Of a DNA stretch of 64,000 nucleotides, positions 7,437 to 14,901 are shown piece by piece. The stretch comes from Alteromonas lipotrueae. GTDB taxonomy: Bacteria; Pseudomonadota; Gammaproteobacteria; Enterobacterales; Alteromonadaceae. Positions within the stretch are counted from its first letter, which is position 1. Each line of letters starts with the position of its first letter. The stretch lies in contig NZ_JAESDI010000005.1 of NCBI RefSeq assembly GCF_019249215.1, positions 1 through 64,000 of the forward strand, given 5' to 3'. Under the pieces are notes generated by a model, which was given only the letters and a program-made list of their open reading frames with translations, searched no databases and was not told the origin of the DNA. Both the position numbers and the translations under genes were made by a program.

Positions 7437-8548
7437 GTTTCGTAATTAGTAAATACTTTATAAAGCTGTGTGCCACTTAATACCGATGCAGACGGAAAGT
7501 GCAAAATAGGGATTAAATCGCAAGGAGCGTTTAATAAGCGGCTGCCATTATCGTTATCAAGCTCGTCAATATTTAGAATTTTCGCAAGGGGCTCACCAGC
7601 CTTAATGCTTTCCCCCGGTTTTGCTAGGTATTCCACCATGCCGCCCCAGTCAGTAAAAAGGGTTTTATAGTCTTTTAGCATTACCCCTAACCGAGTCATA
7701 ACATAAGGCTTAACATCACAATTGTGTAGTGCGCCTTTTGCATTTAGGTAACTGAGTATACTAAGTGCATCCACATCACCCTCGGTGAAATTAATCACCT
7801 CTTGGCTACCCATTTCAAGCGTAAAAGCTTCAACGTTAAACTCAATATTTCGCTGCAGGTTTGCCTCAATACTTTCTTGTAGCGTCCACCATGGGCAAAA
7901 AGTAGCTTCATCTAATGCGCCAGCAAAAACATTAGGAATAAAAATACAGTGGGGTATGTTAAACAGGCTAGCGCTGGGCTTAGCATACTCAGGCACATAA
8001 ATATGGCGTGTTGAAACAGGGCCATTATGCAAATCCAGTACAAAATCAGCATTCACCGCTAATTGCTGTAGTTTTAAGTTTAGCTGCTGTGCTAAGCCCA
8101 AACCCCAAGGTGTGGCAAGCTTGGTATCTATCGCGTTTGATAAAAATGCTCTGAAACGCTGCTTTATGCCTTGTACCGACTCTTCTGGGGTCACGGTGTT
8201 AGCAAATTGCTCAACACTGTCTTTGTCAAAATGATAGCCTCGGTTCCAATTGGTTCCGTTGACAGGGTCGAAGCGGCCCATGGTGTATTCGCCGGCTTTT
8301 ATATTAGTGCCCACGGGGTTGCAATTGGGTACCAAGATCACTTCACCACAAATATCCATGTTTTTTAAGCGTTGGATAAGGTGGTATATCACTACGTTAC
8401 CTTGCACTTCGGCGCCATGTATCGAACTTTGAATGTATACGGTGGGGCCGGGTCTTGCGCCTCGCATTCTGTAAATGGGCACATTCATGTTTCTGCCAGA
8501 GGCGTTTTGCGCCACGACAATATGCTGCTTAACAACCTCAGTTGTCAT
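7427..8548 (-). CDS. succinylglutamate desuccinylase/aspartoacylase family metallohydrolase
   Basis: A 373-residue protein of the M14-like AstE/AspA superfamily. Zinc ligands are visible as H and E in SSIHGAEVQGN (about residues 41-51) and a later His in FVLDLHNGP. A Glu in TLEMGSQEVINF is a good general base. The C-terminal quarter forms a small beta-barrel typical of the larger members. The family removes acyl groups from amino acids or peptides by amide hydrolysis, but the substrate cannot be read here. ATG at 8548 follows GAGAGAG. It is transcribed away from the molybdenum genes, next to moeB, separated by a 12-bp minisatellite. Confidence 0.85.
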   Translation of the reverse strand: MTTEVVKQHIVVAQNASGRNMNVPIYRMRGARPGPTVYIQSSIHGAEVQGNVVIYHLIQRLKNMDICGEVILVPNCNPVGTNIKAGEYTMGRFDPVNGTNWNRGYHFDKDSVEQFANTVTPEESVQGIKQRFRAFLSNAIDTKLATPWGLGLAQQLNLKLQQLAVNADFVLDLHNGPVSTRHIYVPEYAKPSASLFNIPHCIFIPNVFAGALDEATFCPWWTLQESIEANLQRNIEFNVEAFTLEMGSQEVINFTEGDVDALSILSYLNAKGALHNCDVKPYVMTRLGVMLKDYKTLFTDWGGMVEYLAKPGESIKAGEPLAKILNIDELDNDNGSRLLNAPCDLIPILHFPSASVLSGTQLYKVFTNYETLT

Positions 8549-8603
8549 AACTCTCTCTTTTTAATTCGTTGTTATTCATGTCGTTGTTAGTTATTGATGC
8601 TCT

Positions 8604-8687
8604 CGTTAGCGCTAATGCTAGCGCTTATATTAGTGCTTATATTAGTACTTATATTAGTGCCAATATAAGTACTTATGCAGGTACTTA
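8604..8687. repeat. 12-bp tandem minisatellite, about seven units
   Basis: Seven degenerate 12-base units in register (for example TATTAGTGCTTA, TATTAGTACTTA, TATTAGTGCCAA). They sit between the start of the aspartoacylase gene and the end of moeB. A plus-strand frame would read SAYI-like tetrapeptides, but that frame runs antisense into moeB and is not believable as a gene. Confidence 0.85.
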
Positions 8688-8725
8688 TAAAATGCCCATG
8701 CTAATACTTTTGTTACTCATATGCG

Positions 8726-9610
8726 CTAACCTTCATCAACATCTTTATTCTGATTACCACAAACATCACACTGTAGGGTGGCGGGTAGCGTCCATTGTTG
8801 CCATTCATGCTGCAAACCATCGAAGGTCAACAAGGTATTTACCGGCACTGAACCTACTCCCATTAATACCTGCATGGCAAGTAGTGCTTGGTAGGTCCCT
8901 ACAATGTTCACGATGGGCGAAAAAATTCCTGCTTCGGTACAGCTTAATTCAGGCGCGCTAAATAACCTGCGTAAACACGCATAGCATTGGCTTTCGCCGG
9001 GTTTAGCTACGAATAATTGACCTTCAAAGCGAATGGCTGCCCCAGAAACTAAAGGAACGCTGTGTTTATAACACAAGCGGTTTATAAGGTCGCGGCTTTG
9101 AGTATTATCGGTGCAATCAAGCACAATGTCGTGCTCGCTAAACAGTTTGTGGGTATTGATTTCAGCTTTCTCTAACGCAGTAGCACCTCTCATAGTAGCC
9201 CCTCCCTCTGCGCTGTCTGACTCAGTGCGTTCTTCCCTAGCGCTGTTTCCAGCAGGAAGTGGTATATTATCCTGAAGCAAACTCGCTTCAATACTGACAA
9301 TTTCACAATCGCTATTCATTTGCGATAGTCTGACTTTCGCTGCCATCACTTTTGACTGTCCAACTTGGCTTTCATCGAACAAGGTTTGGCGGGGGAGGTT
9401 GGTATGCTCAACAATATCGTTGTCTATCAGCGTAATTTTGCCCACACCACTGCCACATAAGTTCGTGGCCGCCGCATTACCTAAACCGCCTACACCAATT
9501 ATTAGAATGCGAGACGACGCCAACAATTCCTGACCATCAATATCAACTTGAGGCAGTACAATTTGCCGGTTGTATCGCATTACCTGCTTAGTAGATAGCG
9601 GGGTTTTCAT
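8726..9610 (-). CDS. moeB: molybdopterin-synthase adenylyltransferase (MoeB/ThiF/HesA family)
   Basis: A 294-residue E1-like enzyme that adenylates the C-terminal Gly of MoaD so it can be thiolated. RYNRQIVLP (residues 12-20), the nucleotide loop IIGVGGLGNAA (about 37-47), DCTDN, and two zinc-binding Cys pairs (CYACLRR and CDVCG) are all present. Compared with E. coli MoeB (249 aa, known) it carries an acidic, low-complexity insertion at about residues 117-153. The neighbouring moaB-moaE and mod genes, including moaD with a terminal GG, support MoeB over ThiF. Confidence 0.9.
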   Translation of the reverse strand: MKTPLSTKQVMRYNRQIVLPQVDIDGQELLASSRILIIGVGGLGNAAATNLCGSGVGKITLIDNDIVEHTNLPRQTLFDESQVGQSKVMAAKVRLSQMNSDCEIVSIEASLLQDNIPLPAGNSAREERTESDSAEGGATMRGATALEKAEINTHKLFSEHDIVLDCTDNTQSRDLINRLCYKHSVPLVSGAAIRFEGQLFVAKPGESQCYACLRRLFSAPELSCTEAGIFSPIVNIVGTYQALLAMQVLMGVGSVPVNTLLTFDGLQHEWQQWTLPATLQCDVCGNQNKDVDEG

Positions 9611-9727
9611 TTACGCATTAACCTTAGTGTAAAAATAAGTGAGCAAGTAAGGCACAGTAGCAAAAAGGAAACTGGTTGCCCAAGTAATTGACATCCAAGC
9701 TATTGAATACAATGCTTTTACCCTCAT
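9611..9727 (-). CDS. possible 38-residue single-helix membrane protein upstream of moeB
   Basis: A short frame from ATG at 9727 to TAA at 9611-9613. It encodes a basic N-terminus (MRVKALYS) and one long hydrophobic helix ending KVNA. Its stop codon directly abuts the moeB ATG (TAAATG), which is the arrangement of translational coupling. No Shine-Dalgarno is visible, so a leaderless start or a chance frame remains possible. Confidence 0.4.
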   Translation of the reverse strand: MRVKALYSIAWMSITWATSFLFATVPYLLTYFYTKVNA

Positions 9728-10023
9728 AGATAAATTGTATTATTTACGTTGTGCTTTTTAGCTTTACCACTATTTTTAATTCATATTGGTACAAGGCAAT
9801 GAGTCATGCTCCCAATCCACAACAATTTTCAGGTTGGGCGCAGCATGTTATAAAATCGACTCTTTATAACAGCTCAGCGTCTGACTAAAAAACCGGAGCG
9901 CCGCTGGCGCAGTATATGTTGCCGCATACATCAATGTGGTAAGCTGAACGTAACATGATGTATTAATTTAGGCGTACTTTATCAAAGCCTGAATAAATGT
10001 CGCATATCAATTTAGGATTTCTT
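9728..10023. other. divergent regulatory region between moeB and moaB
   Basis: This is a non-coding stretch of nearly 300 bp. It holds the palindrome at 9847-9870 and a compact GCGCC-GCT-GGCGC hairpin at 9898-9910. I looked for a molybdenum-cofactor riboswitch but could not convince myself of its conserved core. Confidence 0.5.
9847..9870. promoter_or_regulatory. ModE-like palindrome upstream of moaB
   Basis: Perfect inverted arms GTTATAAA and TTTATAAC separated by eight bases. It lies about 155 bp before moaB, at the head of the moa-mod operon and opposite moeB. Known ModE operators are AT-rich palindromes with GTTATA-type arms. The arms fit, but the exact spacing differs, so the assignment is inference. 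Confidence 0.5.
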
Positions 10024-10527
10024 ATGTCTGTAGTTAGTCAGCCGCTTAATTTGGCGGTACTTACCATTTCTGACACCCGCACACTTGAAAATGATAAGTC
10101 AGGGGATTATTTAACTAACGCATTAAATACTGCGGGGCATAACTTAGGCGACAGAGCCTTAGTAAAAGACGATATCTATCAGCAGCGCGCTATAGTGTCG
10201 GCGTGGATAGCAAACCCCGATATTCACGGTATATTAATTACTGGTGGCACGGGCTTTACCCACAGAGACTCTACGCCAGAAGCTATCAGTGTGTTGTTCG
10301 ATAAACAGGTCGATGGCTTTGGTGAATTGTTTCGCCAGGTAAGCTACGAAGAAATTGGTACTTCTACCATCCAGTCTCGTGCTATTGCTGGTTTTGCCAA
10401 CAATACTGTCATCTTTTGCTTACCCGGCTCTACAGGCGCTTGTAAAACCGGTTGGGAAAAAATTATTGCTAGCCAGTTAGATGTCGATTTTAAACCCTGT
10501 AACTTCGTTAAACACTTGGTGTCGTAA
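10024..10527 (+). CDS. moaB: molybdenum cofactor biosynthesis protein B
   Basis: A 167-residue protein of the MoaB/Mog fold, which binds molybdopterin and in related members adenylates it. The family motifs are clear: NLAVLTISDTRT, ILITGGTGFTHRDSTPEA and FCLPGSTGACKTGW. ATG at 10024 has AGGA nine bases upstream and is preferred to an in-frame ATG at 9997, which would add MSHINLGFL. It is the first gene of the seven-gene moa-mod operon, and its TAA overlaps the moaC ATG by one base. Confidence 0.93.
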   Translation: MSVVSQPLNLAVLTISDTRTLENDKSGDYLTNALNTAGHNLGDRALVKDDIYQQRAIVSAWIANPDIHGILITGGTGFTHRDSTPEAISVLFDKQVDGFGELFRQVSYEEIGTSTIQSRAIAGFANNTVIFCLPGSTGACKTGWEKIIASQLDVDFKPCNFVKHLVS

Positions 10528-11051
10528 TGACCACATTTAGTCATTTAAATGCAGGCGGCGAAGCTAACATGGTAGATGTTAGCGATAAAGCAGTAACCGT
10601 CAGAGAAGCCACTGCCCAAGGGTATTTATATACCAGTCCAGAGGTAATCGCCCAAATAAGTAATGCCACTATTGCCAAGGGCGACGTATTTGCTGTAGCG
10701 CGTATTGCAGGTATTCAGGGGGCAAAGCGATGCGCCGATCTCATTCCGTTGTGCCATCCTCTTGCGCTCTCGAAAGTAGATGTAAACTTTGCCATCGAGC
10801 CCGAAAATAACCGCATAAAAACCACCTGTTTTTGTAAACTAAATGGCAAAACAGGGGTAGAGATGGAAGCCCTTACTGGTGTGAACGTGGCCCTGCTTAC
10901 CTTGTTTGATATGTGTAAGGCTATCGATCCTGGTATGCGCTTAGAAGGCATTCAGGTACTTGATAAAAAAGGCGGAAAAACAGGGCATTGGAAAAGTGAT
11001 AATGAATCGACTAGCAGCCACACCAACGACAAAAAAACATTAGGTGAGTAA
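10527..11051 (+). CDS. moaC: cyclic pyranopterin monophosphate synthase
   Basis: This 174-residue enzyme converts the MoaA product to cyclic pyranopterin monophosphate. Diagnostic segments: MVDVSDK, AAGIQGAK-like IAGIQGAKRCADLIPLCHPL (catalytic region), GKTGVEMEALTGV, DMCKAIDPGM and a terminal KKGGKTG. The last 15 residues (Ser/Thr/Asn-rich) extend beyond the usual 160-residue family length. Its start overlaps the moaB stop. moaA, whose product supplies the substrate, is not in this window. Confidence 0.95.
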   Translation: MTTFSHLNAGGEANMVDVSDKAVTVREATAQGYLYTSPEVIAQISNATIAKGDVFAVARIAGIQGAKRCADLIPLCHPLALSKVDVNFAIEPENNRIKTTCFCKLNGKTGVEMEALTGVNVALLTLFDMCKAIDPGMRLEGIQVLDKKGGKTGHWKSDNESTSSHTNDKKTLGE

Positions 11052-11072
11052 TTTACCTTCATAGGAAATAAA

Positions 11073-11345
11073 ATGAATGTAACCGTGAAAACCTTTGCAC
11101 AATTACGTGAAATTACCCAAGAAGGTTGCTTTACGTTAACGCTGCCTGAAAGCGCCGTTACTATGGGTGACGTTATTACCTTGCTAAAAAGCCGTAGTGA
11201 CAAATGGTCGCAAGCGCTTGGTGCCTCTGCTGGTAGCGAAAATGGCAGTGTATTAATGGCGCGAAACCAGCAACTGTGCGATATACAAACTCATGTGCAA
11301 CCAGGTGACGAACTAGCCTTTTTCCCACCAGTAACAGGGGGGTAA
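11073..11345 (+). CDS. moaD: molybdopterin synthase small subunit
   Basis: A 90-residue ubiquitin-like sulfur carrier that ends FFPPVTGG. The terminal Gly-Gly is what MoeB activates to a thiocarboxylate. It partners MoaE, encoded three bases downstream. AGGAAAT precedes ATG at 11073. Length and C-terminus are textbook for the family. Confidence 0.93.
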   Translation: MNVTVKTFAQLREITQEGCFTLTLPESAVTMGDVITLLKSRSDKWSQALGASAGSENGSVLMARNQQLCDIQTHVQPGDELAFFPPVTGG

Positions 11346-11347
11346 TC

Positions 11348-11821
11348 ATGTTCGCATTAATTGGCGACGCCGATTTCGATCAACAGTGGTTATACAATCG
11401 CTTACGCCAAGAAGCTAGCCAAAAAGCCAAAGGCAATGTAGGCGCTATTGTTACTTTTACCGGCTTGGTGCGTGACAATAATGCCGATGGCAATATTTTA
11501 GGCATTGAACTTGAACATTACCCTGGCATGACAGAGCAAGCCCTAACCAACTTAGTGCAAGAAGCCATCACTCGATTTTCGCTAACCTCGGCAGGCGCGG
11601 TTCACCGTGTTGGCCGATTATATAACGACGAGCAAATAGTCTGGGTTGGCACTGCCGCACCCCATCGCGCTGCGGCATTTGAAGGCGCTAACTTTTTAAT
11701 GGATATGCTTAAGCAATCTGTCCCCTTGTGGAAAAAAGAGTTCACCCGAGATAATTCTCGTTGGGTTGAGGTAAAAGCCTCAGACGACAAGGCCGCTTTG
11801 GCCTGGTTGAGAGAAAAATAG
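11348..11821 (+). CDS. moaE: molybdopterin synthase catalytic subunit
   Basis: A 157-residue subunit that inserts two sulfurs from MoaD into cyclic pyranopterin monophosphate. Family motifs: GAIVTFTGLVRDNN, LELEHYPGM-like GIELEHYPGMTEQAL, HRVGRL, then AAPHRAAAFEGANFLMDMLKQSVPLWKKE. The catalytic Lys lies in the KQSVPLWKKE region. A purine-rich GGGGGG sequence at the end of moaD serves as ribosome site, so moaD and moaE are probably translationally linked. Confidence 0.95.
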   Translation: MFALIGDADFDQQWLYNRLRQEASQKAKGNVGAIVTFTGLVRDNNADGNILGIELEHYPGMTEQALTNLVQEAITRFSLTSAGAVHRVGRLYNDEQIVWVGTAAPHRAAAFEGANFLMDMLKQSVPLWKKEFTRDNSRWVEVKASDDKAALAWLREK

Positions 11822-11823
11822 CA

Positions 11824-12987
11824 ATGGCGGTTGGCGCAAAGATACCGGCGTGTTTAAAAATGATACTCGCGTATTTAAGAATTTCCCCCGCGTTTTTAAG
11901 CATGCAAGTTGGTAAACCTAAAGGCCGCGCGGGTACGTTTCTATCTGTTGTTTTTTTTACTCTGTGTATTGTCTGTAATGCGGCAGTATCAGACACTAAT
12001 CTCTCTTCATATGAACAGACCGACGCTTATAAAAATGCCATTGCTGATAATAATGCTATTTCCAAAAACAACCATCAGCATGATGAACACCATGAAATAG
12101 TCGCTTCTAAGGAAGACGCCGCTACTTATGACACGGCAGTACCCATATTATCTTCGCCATTACAAATTGCTGTAGCCGCAAATTTTGCCAAGCCTTTACG
12201 CAGTATCGCCAATGATTATTTCAAGAAAACCGGGCAAGAAGTCAGTGTTACCGTTTCTTCCAGTGGAACCCTATTTGCGCAGCTTACCCATGGTGCTCAA
12301 TTTGATGTATTCCTCTCTGCCGATACTGCTAGGCCCAATGCGTTAATAAAGGCAGGGCGTGTTAACGCTGAAGATGTGCATGTTTACGCTAAAGGTAGGT
12401 TGGCCTTTCTGTCTTCTCATACTACAGCTTCAACACCACACTTTACTGCTGGGGCATTGGCTGGGAAAAAGCTGGCTATCGCTAACCCTAAACTTGCTCC
12501 TTATGGCAACGCAGCAAAGCAGTATCTTGTTAATACCAATCAGTGGAATGCTGTTTCCCCCCATATTGTGATGGGTAAAAACGTACTTCAAACCTATCAG
12601 TTTTTTACTACAGGTAACGCCGATTATGCCTTGGTGGCATACTCCCTCGCCCTAGCTGACAAGCGAATTAATTGGACTGATAAGCGAATAAATGAGGCTA
12701 ATGAGCAAAATATTTCTGGGCGCAATGCTTATGTTGAAGGCGATGGGGCAATACTCATTCCCGACACCCTGCATCAACCAATATTACAAAGCCTTGCAGT
12801 TACCGCCGCAGCCGACAGAAAAGCCGCAGCATCTGCATTTGCTCGTTACTTATTGTCATTAGACGTACAGGGAAATTTGCCCAATTGGGGTTATCAACCC
12901 GCTGATGATTCATTATCGGTTAGCGTAACTTCCAGTATTAATGAGAACAAGCGAGTAGATAACAGAGTCACTAGGGGTATACCATAA
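11824..12987 (+). CDS. modA: molybdate ABC transporter substrate-binding protein with long N-terminal extension
   Basis: A 387-residue periplasmic binding protein. The ModA core starts late, at about residue 113 (LQIAVAANFAKPL), and includes VSSSGTLFAQ and DVFLSADTARP, which shape the oxyanion site. Ahead of it are an unusual basic lead of about 38 residues, a hydrophobic signal segment (FLSVVFFTLCIVCNAAV), and about 60 polar residues with a His-rich NHQHDEHHE patch. E. coli ModA has only a short signal, so the extension is odd. An internal ATG at 11902 would give a more normal signal peptide but lacks a clear ribosome site. Confidence 0.88.
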   Translation: MAVGAKIPACLKMILAYLRISPAFLSMQVGKPKGRAGTFLSVVFFTLCIVCNAAVSDTNLSSYEQTDAYKNAIADNNAISKNNHQHDEHHEIVASKEDAATYDTAVPILSSPLQIAVAANFAKPLRSIANDYFKKTGQEVSVTVSSSGTLFAQLTHGAQFDVFLSADTARPNALIKAGRVNAEDVHVYAKGRLAFLSSHTTASTPHFTAGALAGKKLAIANPKLAPYGNAAKQYLVNTNQWNAVSPHIVMGKNVLQTYQFFTTGNADYALVAYSLALADKRINWTDKRINEANEQNISGRNAYVEGDGAILIPDTLHQPILQSLAVTAAADRKAAASAFARYLLSLDVQGNLPNWGYQPADDSLSVSVTSSINENKRVDNRVTRGIP

Positions 12988-13680
12988 ATGCTAGAACATA
13001 GCGCCTTTACTGCGGTAGGGTTAACCCTAAAACTGGCCTTTTTAACCAGCGTGCTGTTAATGGTATTGGTTACTCCTCTGGCGTGGAAGTTGGCAAACTG
13101 GCAACATAAATTAAAACCCGTATTCATGTCGGTACTTGCATTACCTTTAGTGCTTCCCCCCACCGTGCTCGGCTTTTACTTGTTGGTGGCTTTTTCGCCC
13201 CAAAGCCCAGTTGGGGAAGGGTGGCAATGGCTCACCGGCCATCAGCTAGCGTTTAGTTTTGAAGGCTTAGTGATAGGCTCTTTTATTTACTCATTACCCT
13301 TTGCGCTGCAGCCCTTGTATAGCGGCTTTACTCAACTCGATAAACGGTATGTTGAAGTGGCGCATTCATTAGGCTTTGGAAAAATAGAGACGTTTTTCAG
13401 CATCATACTTCCTTTGTGCAAAGCCCCATTTATAGTGGCATTTGGCCTTAGTTTCGCCCATACCATTGGTGAATTTGGTGTGGTGCTAATGATTGGGGGG
13501 AATATTCCAGGCGAAACCCAAGTGCTCTCAATTGCATTGTATGAACATGTTGAAGCCTTAGAATATGGCCAAGCACATGCACTTTCGTTGGGGCTACTAT
13601 TGTTTTCATTTTTACTGCTTACGCTGCTGTATCGCTTTAATGGAAAAGGAGGGCAAGGTTGGAGTTCAATATCTCGTTAG
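12988..13680 (+). CDS. modB: molybdate ABC transporter permease
   Basis: This 230-residue inner-membrane permease has about five to six helices. The cytoplasmic EAA-type loop (YVEVAHSLGFGKIETFFSIILPLC) that docks onto the ATPase is intact, as are LALPLVLPPTVLGFYLL and TIGEFGVVLMIGGNIPGET, both typical of ModB/CysT permeases. It begins at the base after the modA stop codon and overlaps modC by 22 bases. Confidence 0.95.
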   Translation: MLEHSAFTAVGLTLKLAFLTSVLLMVLVTPLAWKLANWQHKLKPVFMSVLALPLVLPPTVLGFYLLVAFSPQSPVGEGWQWLTGHQLAFSFEGLVIGSFIYSLPFALQPLYSGFTQLDKRYVEVAHSLGFGKIETFFSIILPLCKAPFIVAFGLSFAHTIGEFGVVLMIGGNIPGETQVLSIALYEHVEALEYGQAHALSLGLLLFSFLLLTLLYRFNGKGGQGWSSISR

Positions 13681-14828
13681 AAAACCGCATTAGTGCGAAA
13701 GCCGCATTACCATCTTCCATGCAGGTAGTGGGTATTACCGGGCCATCAGGTGCGGGTAAAAGCAGCTTGCTTCGTGCGCTAGCTGGGTTCGAACAAGAAG
13801 CATCAGTAAGTGTTAATTGGTTTGCTGAAGATGCTAAACCTATTGCTAGCGCAACAGTTAACGCGCATTCAGCAACCAAGGAAATAAACGTAAATAGCGC
13901 GCCCATCCGCGTGCGGGTAGGTTTGGTATTTCAGCAGCCTATGCTATTTCCTCATGTAAATGTAAAAGGTAATTTAGCACTGGCCGAACGTCATGCTGGC
14001 TCAAAGGCGTTAACAGTTGAACATGCTATTGCTGGTTGTGAGTGCGAACATTTGCTGCATAAATCAATAGGCAGCCTTTCAGGTGGTGAAGCGCAGCGGG
14101 TGGCATTAGCGCGTGCACTGGTTAATGGCCCAGATGTGCTGATGCTTGATGAGTCGTTAAGCGCATTAGATGCAGCTTTACGTAGCAAAATTCTGCGATT
14201 TCTAGTCAAAACCTGTGGGCGCTTAAATATAAAATTGATCATGGTGTCTCACGATGTTCAAGACTTGGCTCTATTCTGTGATGGGCTGATATCTGTAGTT
14301 GATGGCGCGGTAGAGGCGACGGGTTCAGTAGCTTACGTTATGGCGAAAATCGCCAGCCAGGGAAGTGTAGAAAATCCCTGTGCAATTTTAGAAGGCGAGG
14401 TAATTCAAAAGTCGAAAGATTTTCCTTATCCATTTACACGTTTGAATGTAAGCGGCAACGTACTTTACGCCAAAGCTACCGTGCAATGTGATAATAAACT
14501 GAATACGGAAAACAAAGATGAGCAAAGGGTAGGCACTTACCAGTATCCGCAGCGAGGAAAAATAGCCGTTTTTGCCAGCGAGGTGAGTATTGATACCAAT
14601 ACACAAGTGAATGTGCCCTCTAGCAGTATTTTAAACGCGTTACCGTGCGAAGTGGCGGAAATTTACTTCTCTGAAACACCGCAATCTAAAGAACATCAAC
14701 TACAAACCGCAATCGTGGTGCTATCCCATGGTAATCAAGCGTTGTATGCCAGAGTAAGCACCTTGTCGATTGAACGGTTGAAACTTGAACCTGGTTTATC
14801 CGTGGTAGCTAGGTTCAAACTTCAGTAG
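13659..14828 (+). CDS. modC: molybdate ABC transporter ATP-binding protein
   Basis: A 389-residue ATPase that powers ModAB. Walker A GPSGAGKSS (about residues 27-35), signature LSGGEAQRVALARAL, Walker B VLMLDESLSAL and the switch His in IMVSHD are all present. The C-terminal 110 residues form the TOBE/Mop region that binds oxyanions. The start is TTG at 13659, six bases after a perfect AGGAGG, inside the end of modB. The insertion between Walker A and the Q-loop (about residues 45-80) is longer than usual. It ends the moa-mod operon. Confidence 0.95.
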   Translation: MEFNISLENRISAKAALPSSMQVVGITGPSGAGKSSLLRALAGFEQEASVSVNWFAEDAKPIASATVNAHSATKEINVNSAPIRVRVGLVFQQPMLFPHVNVKGNLALAERHAGSKALTVEHAIAGCECEHLLHKSIGSLSGGEAQRVALARALVNGPDVLMLDESLSALDAALRSKILRFLVKTCGRLNIKLIMVSHDVQDLALFCDGLISVVDGAVEATGSVAYVMAKIASQGSVENPCAILEGEVIQKSKDFPYPFTRLNVSGNVLYAKATVQCDNKLNTENKDEQRVGTYQYPQRGKIAVFASEVSIDTNTQVNVPSSSILNALPCEVAEIYFSETPQSKEHQLQTAIVVLSHGNQALYARVSTLSIERLKLEPGLSVVARFKLQ

Positions 14829-14901
14829 GTTTGCAAAGCGTTTTAAAGCGCTGCGTTTACTATTACTAGGTGCTAAATTCCCGGCCCTAAACTCCCACTG
14901 C

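Noticed and set aside
8569..8961. 130-codon plus frame through the 12-bp minisatellite
   Set aside because: It runs 236 bases antisense into moeB. The SAYI-like repeats come from the minisatellite.
9728..10023. Molybdenum-cofactor riboswitch upstream of moaB
   Set aside because: Only a short GCGCC/GGCGC hairpin and an AT-rich palindrome are visible. The conserved aptamer core could not be traced.
14829..14901. Terminator between modC and hemN
   Set aside because: AGCG/CGCT pairings around 14836-14852 are too short and lack a T-run.
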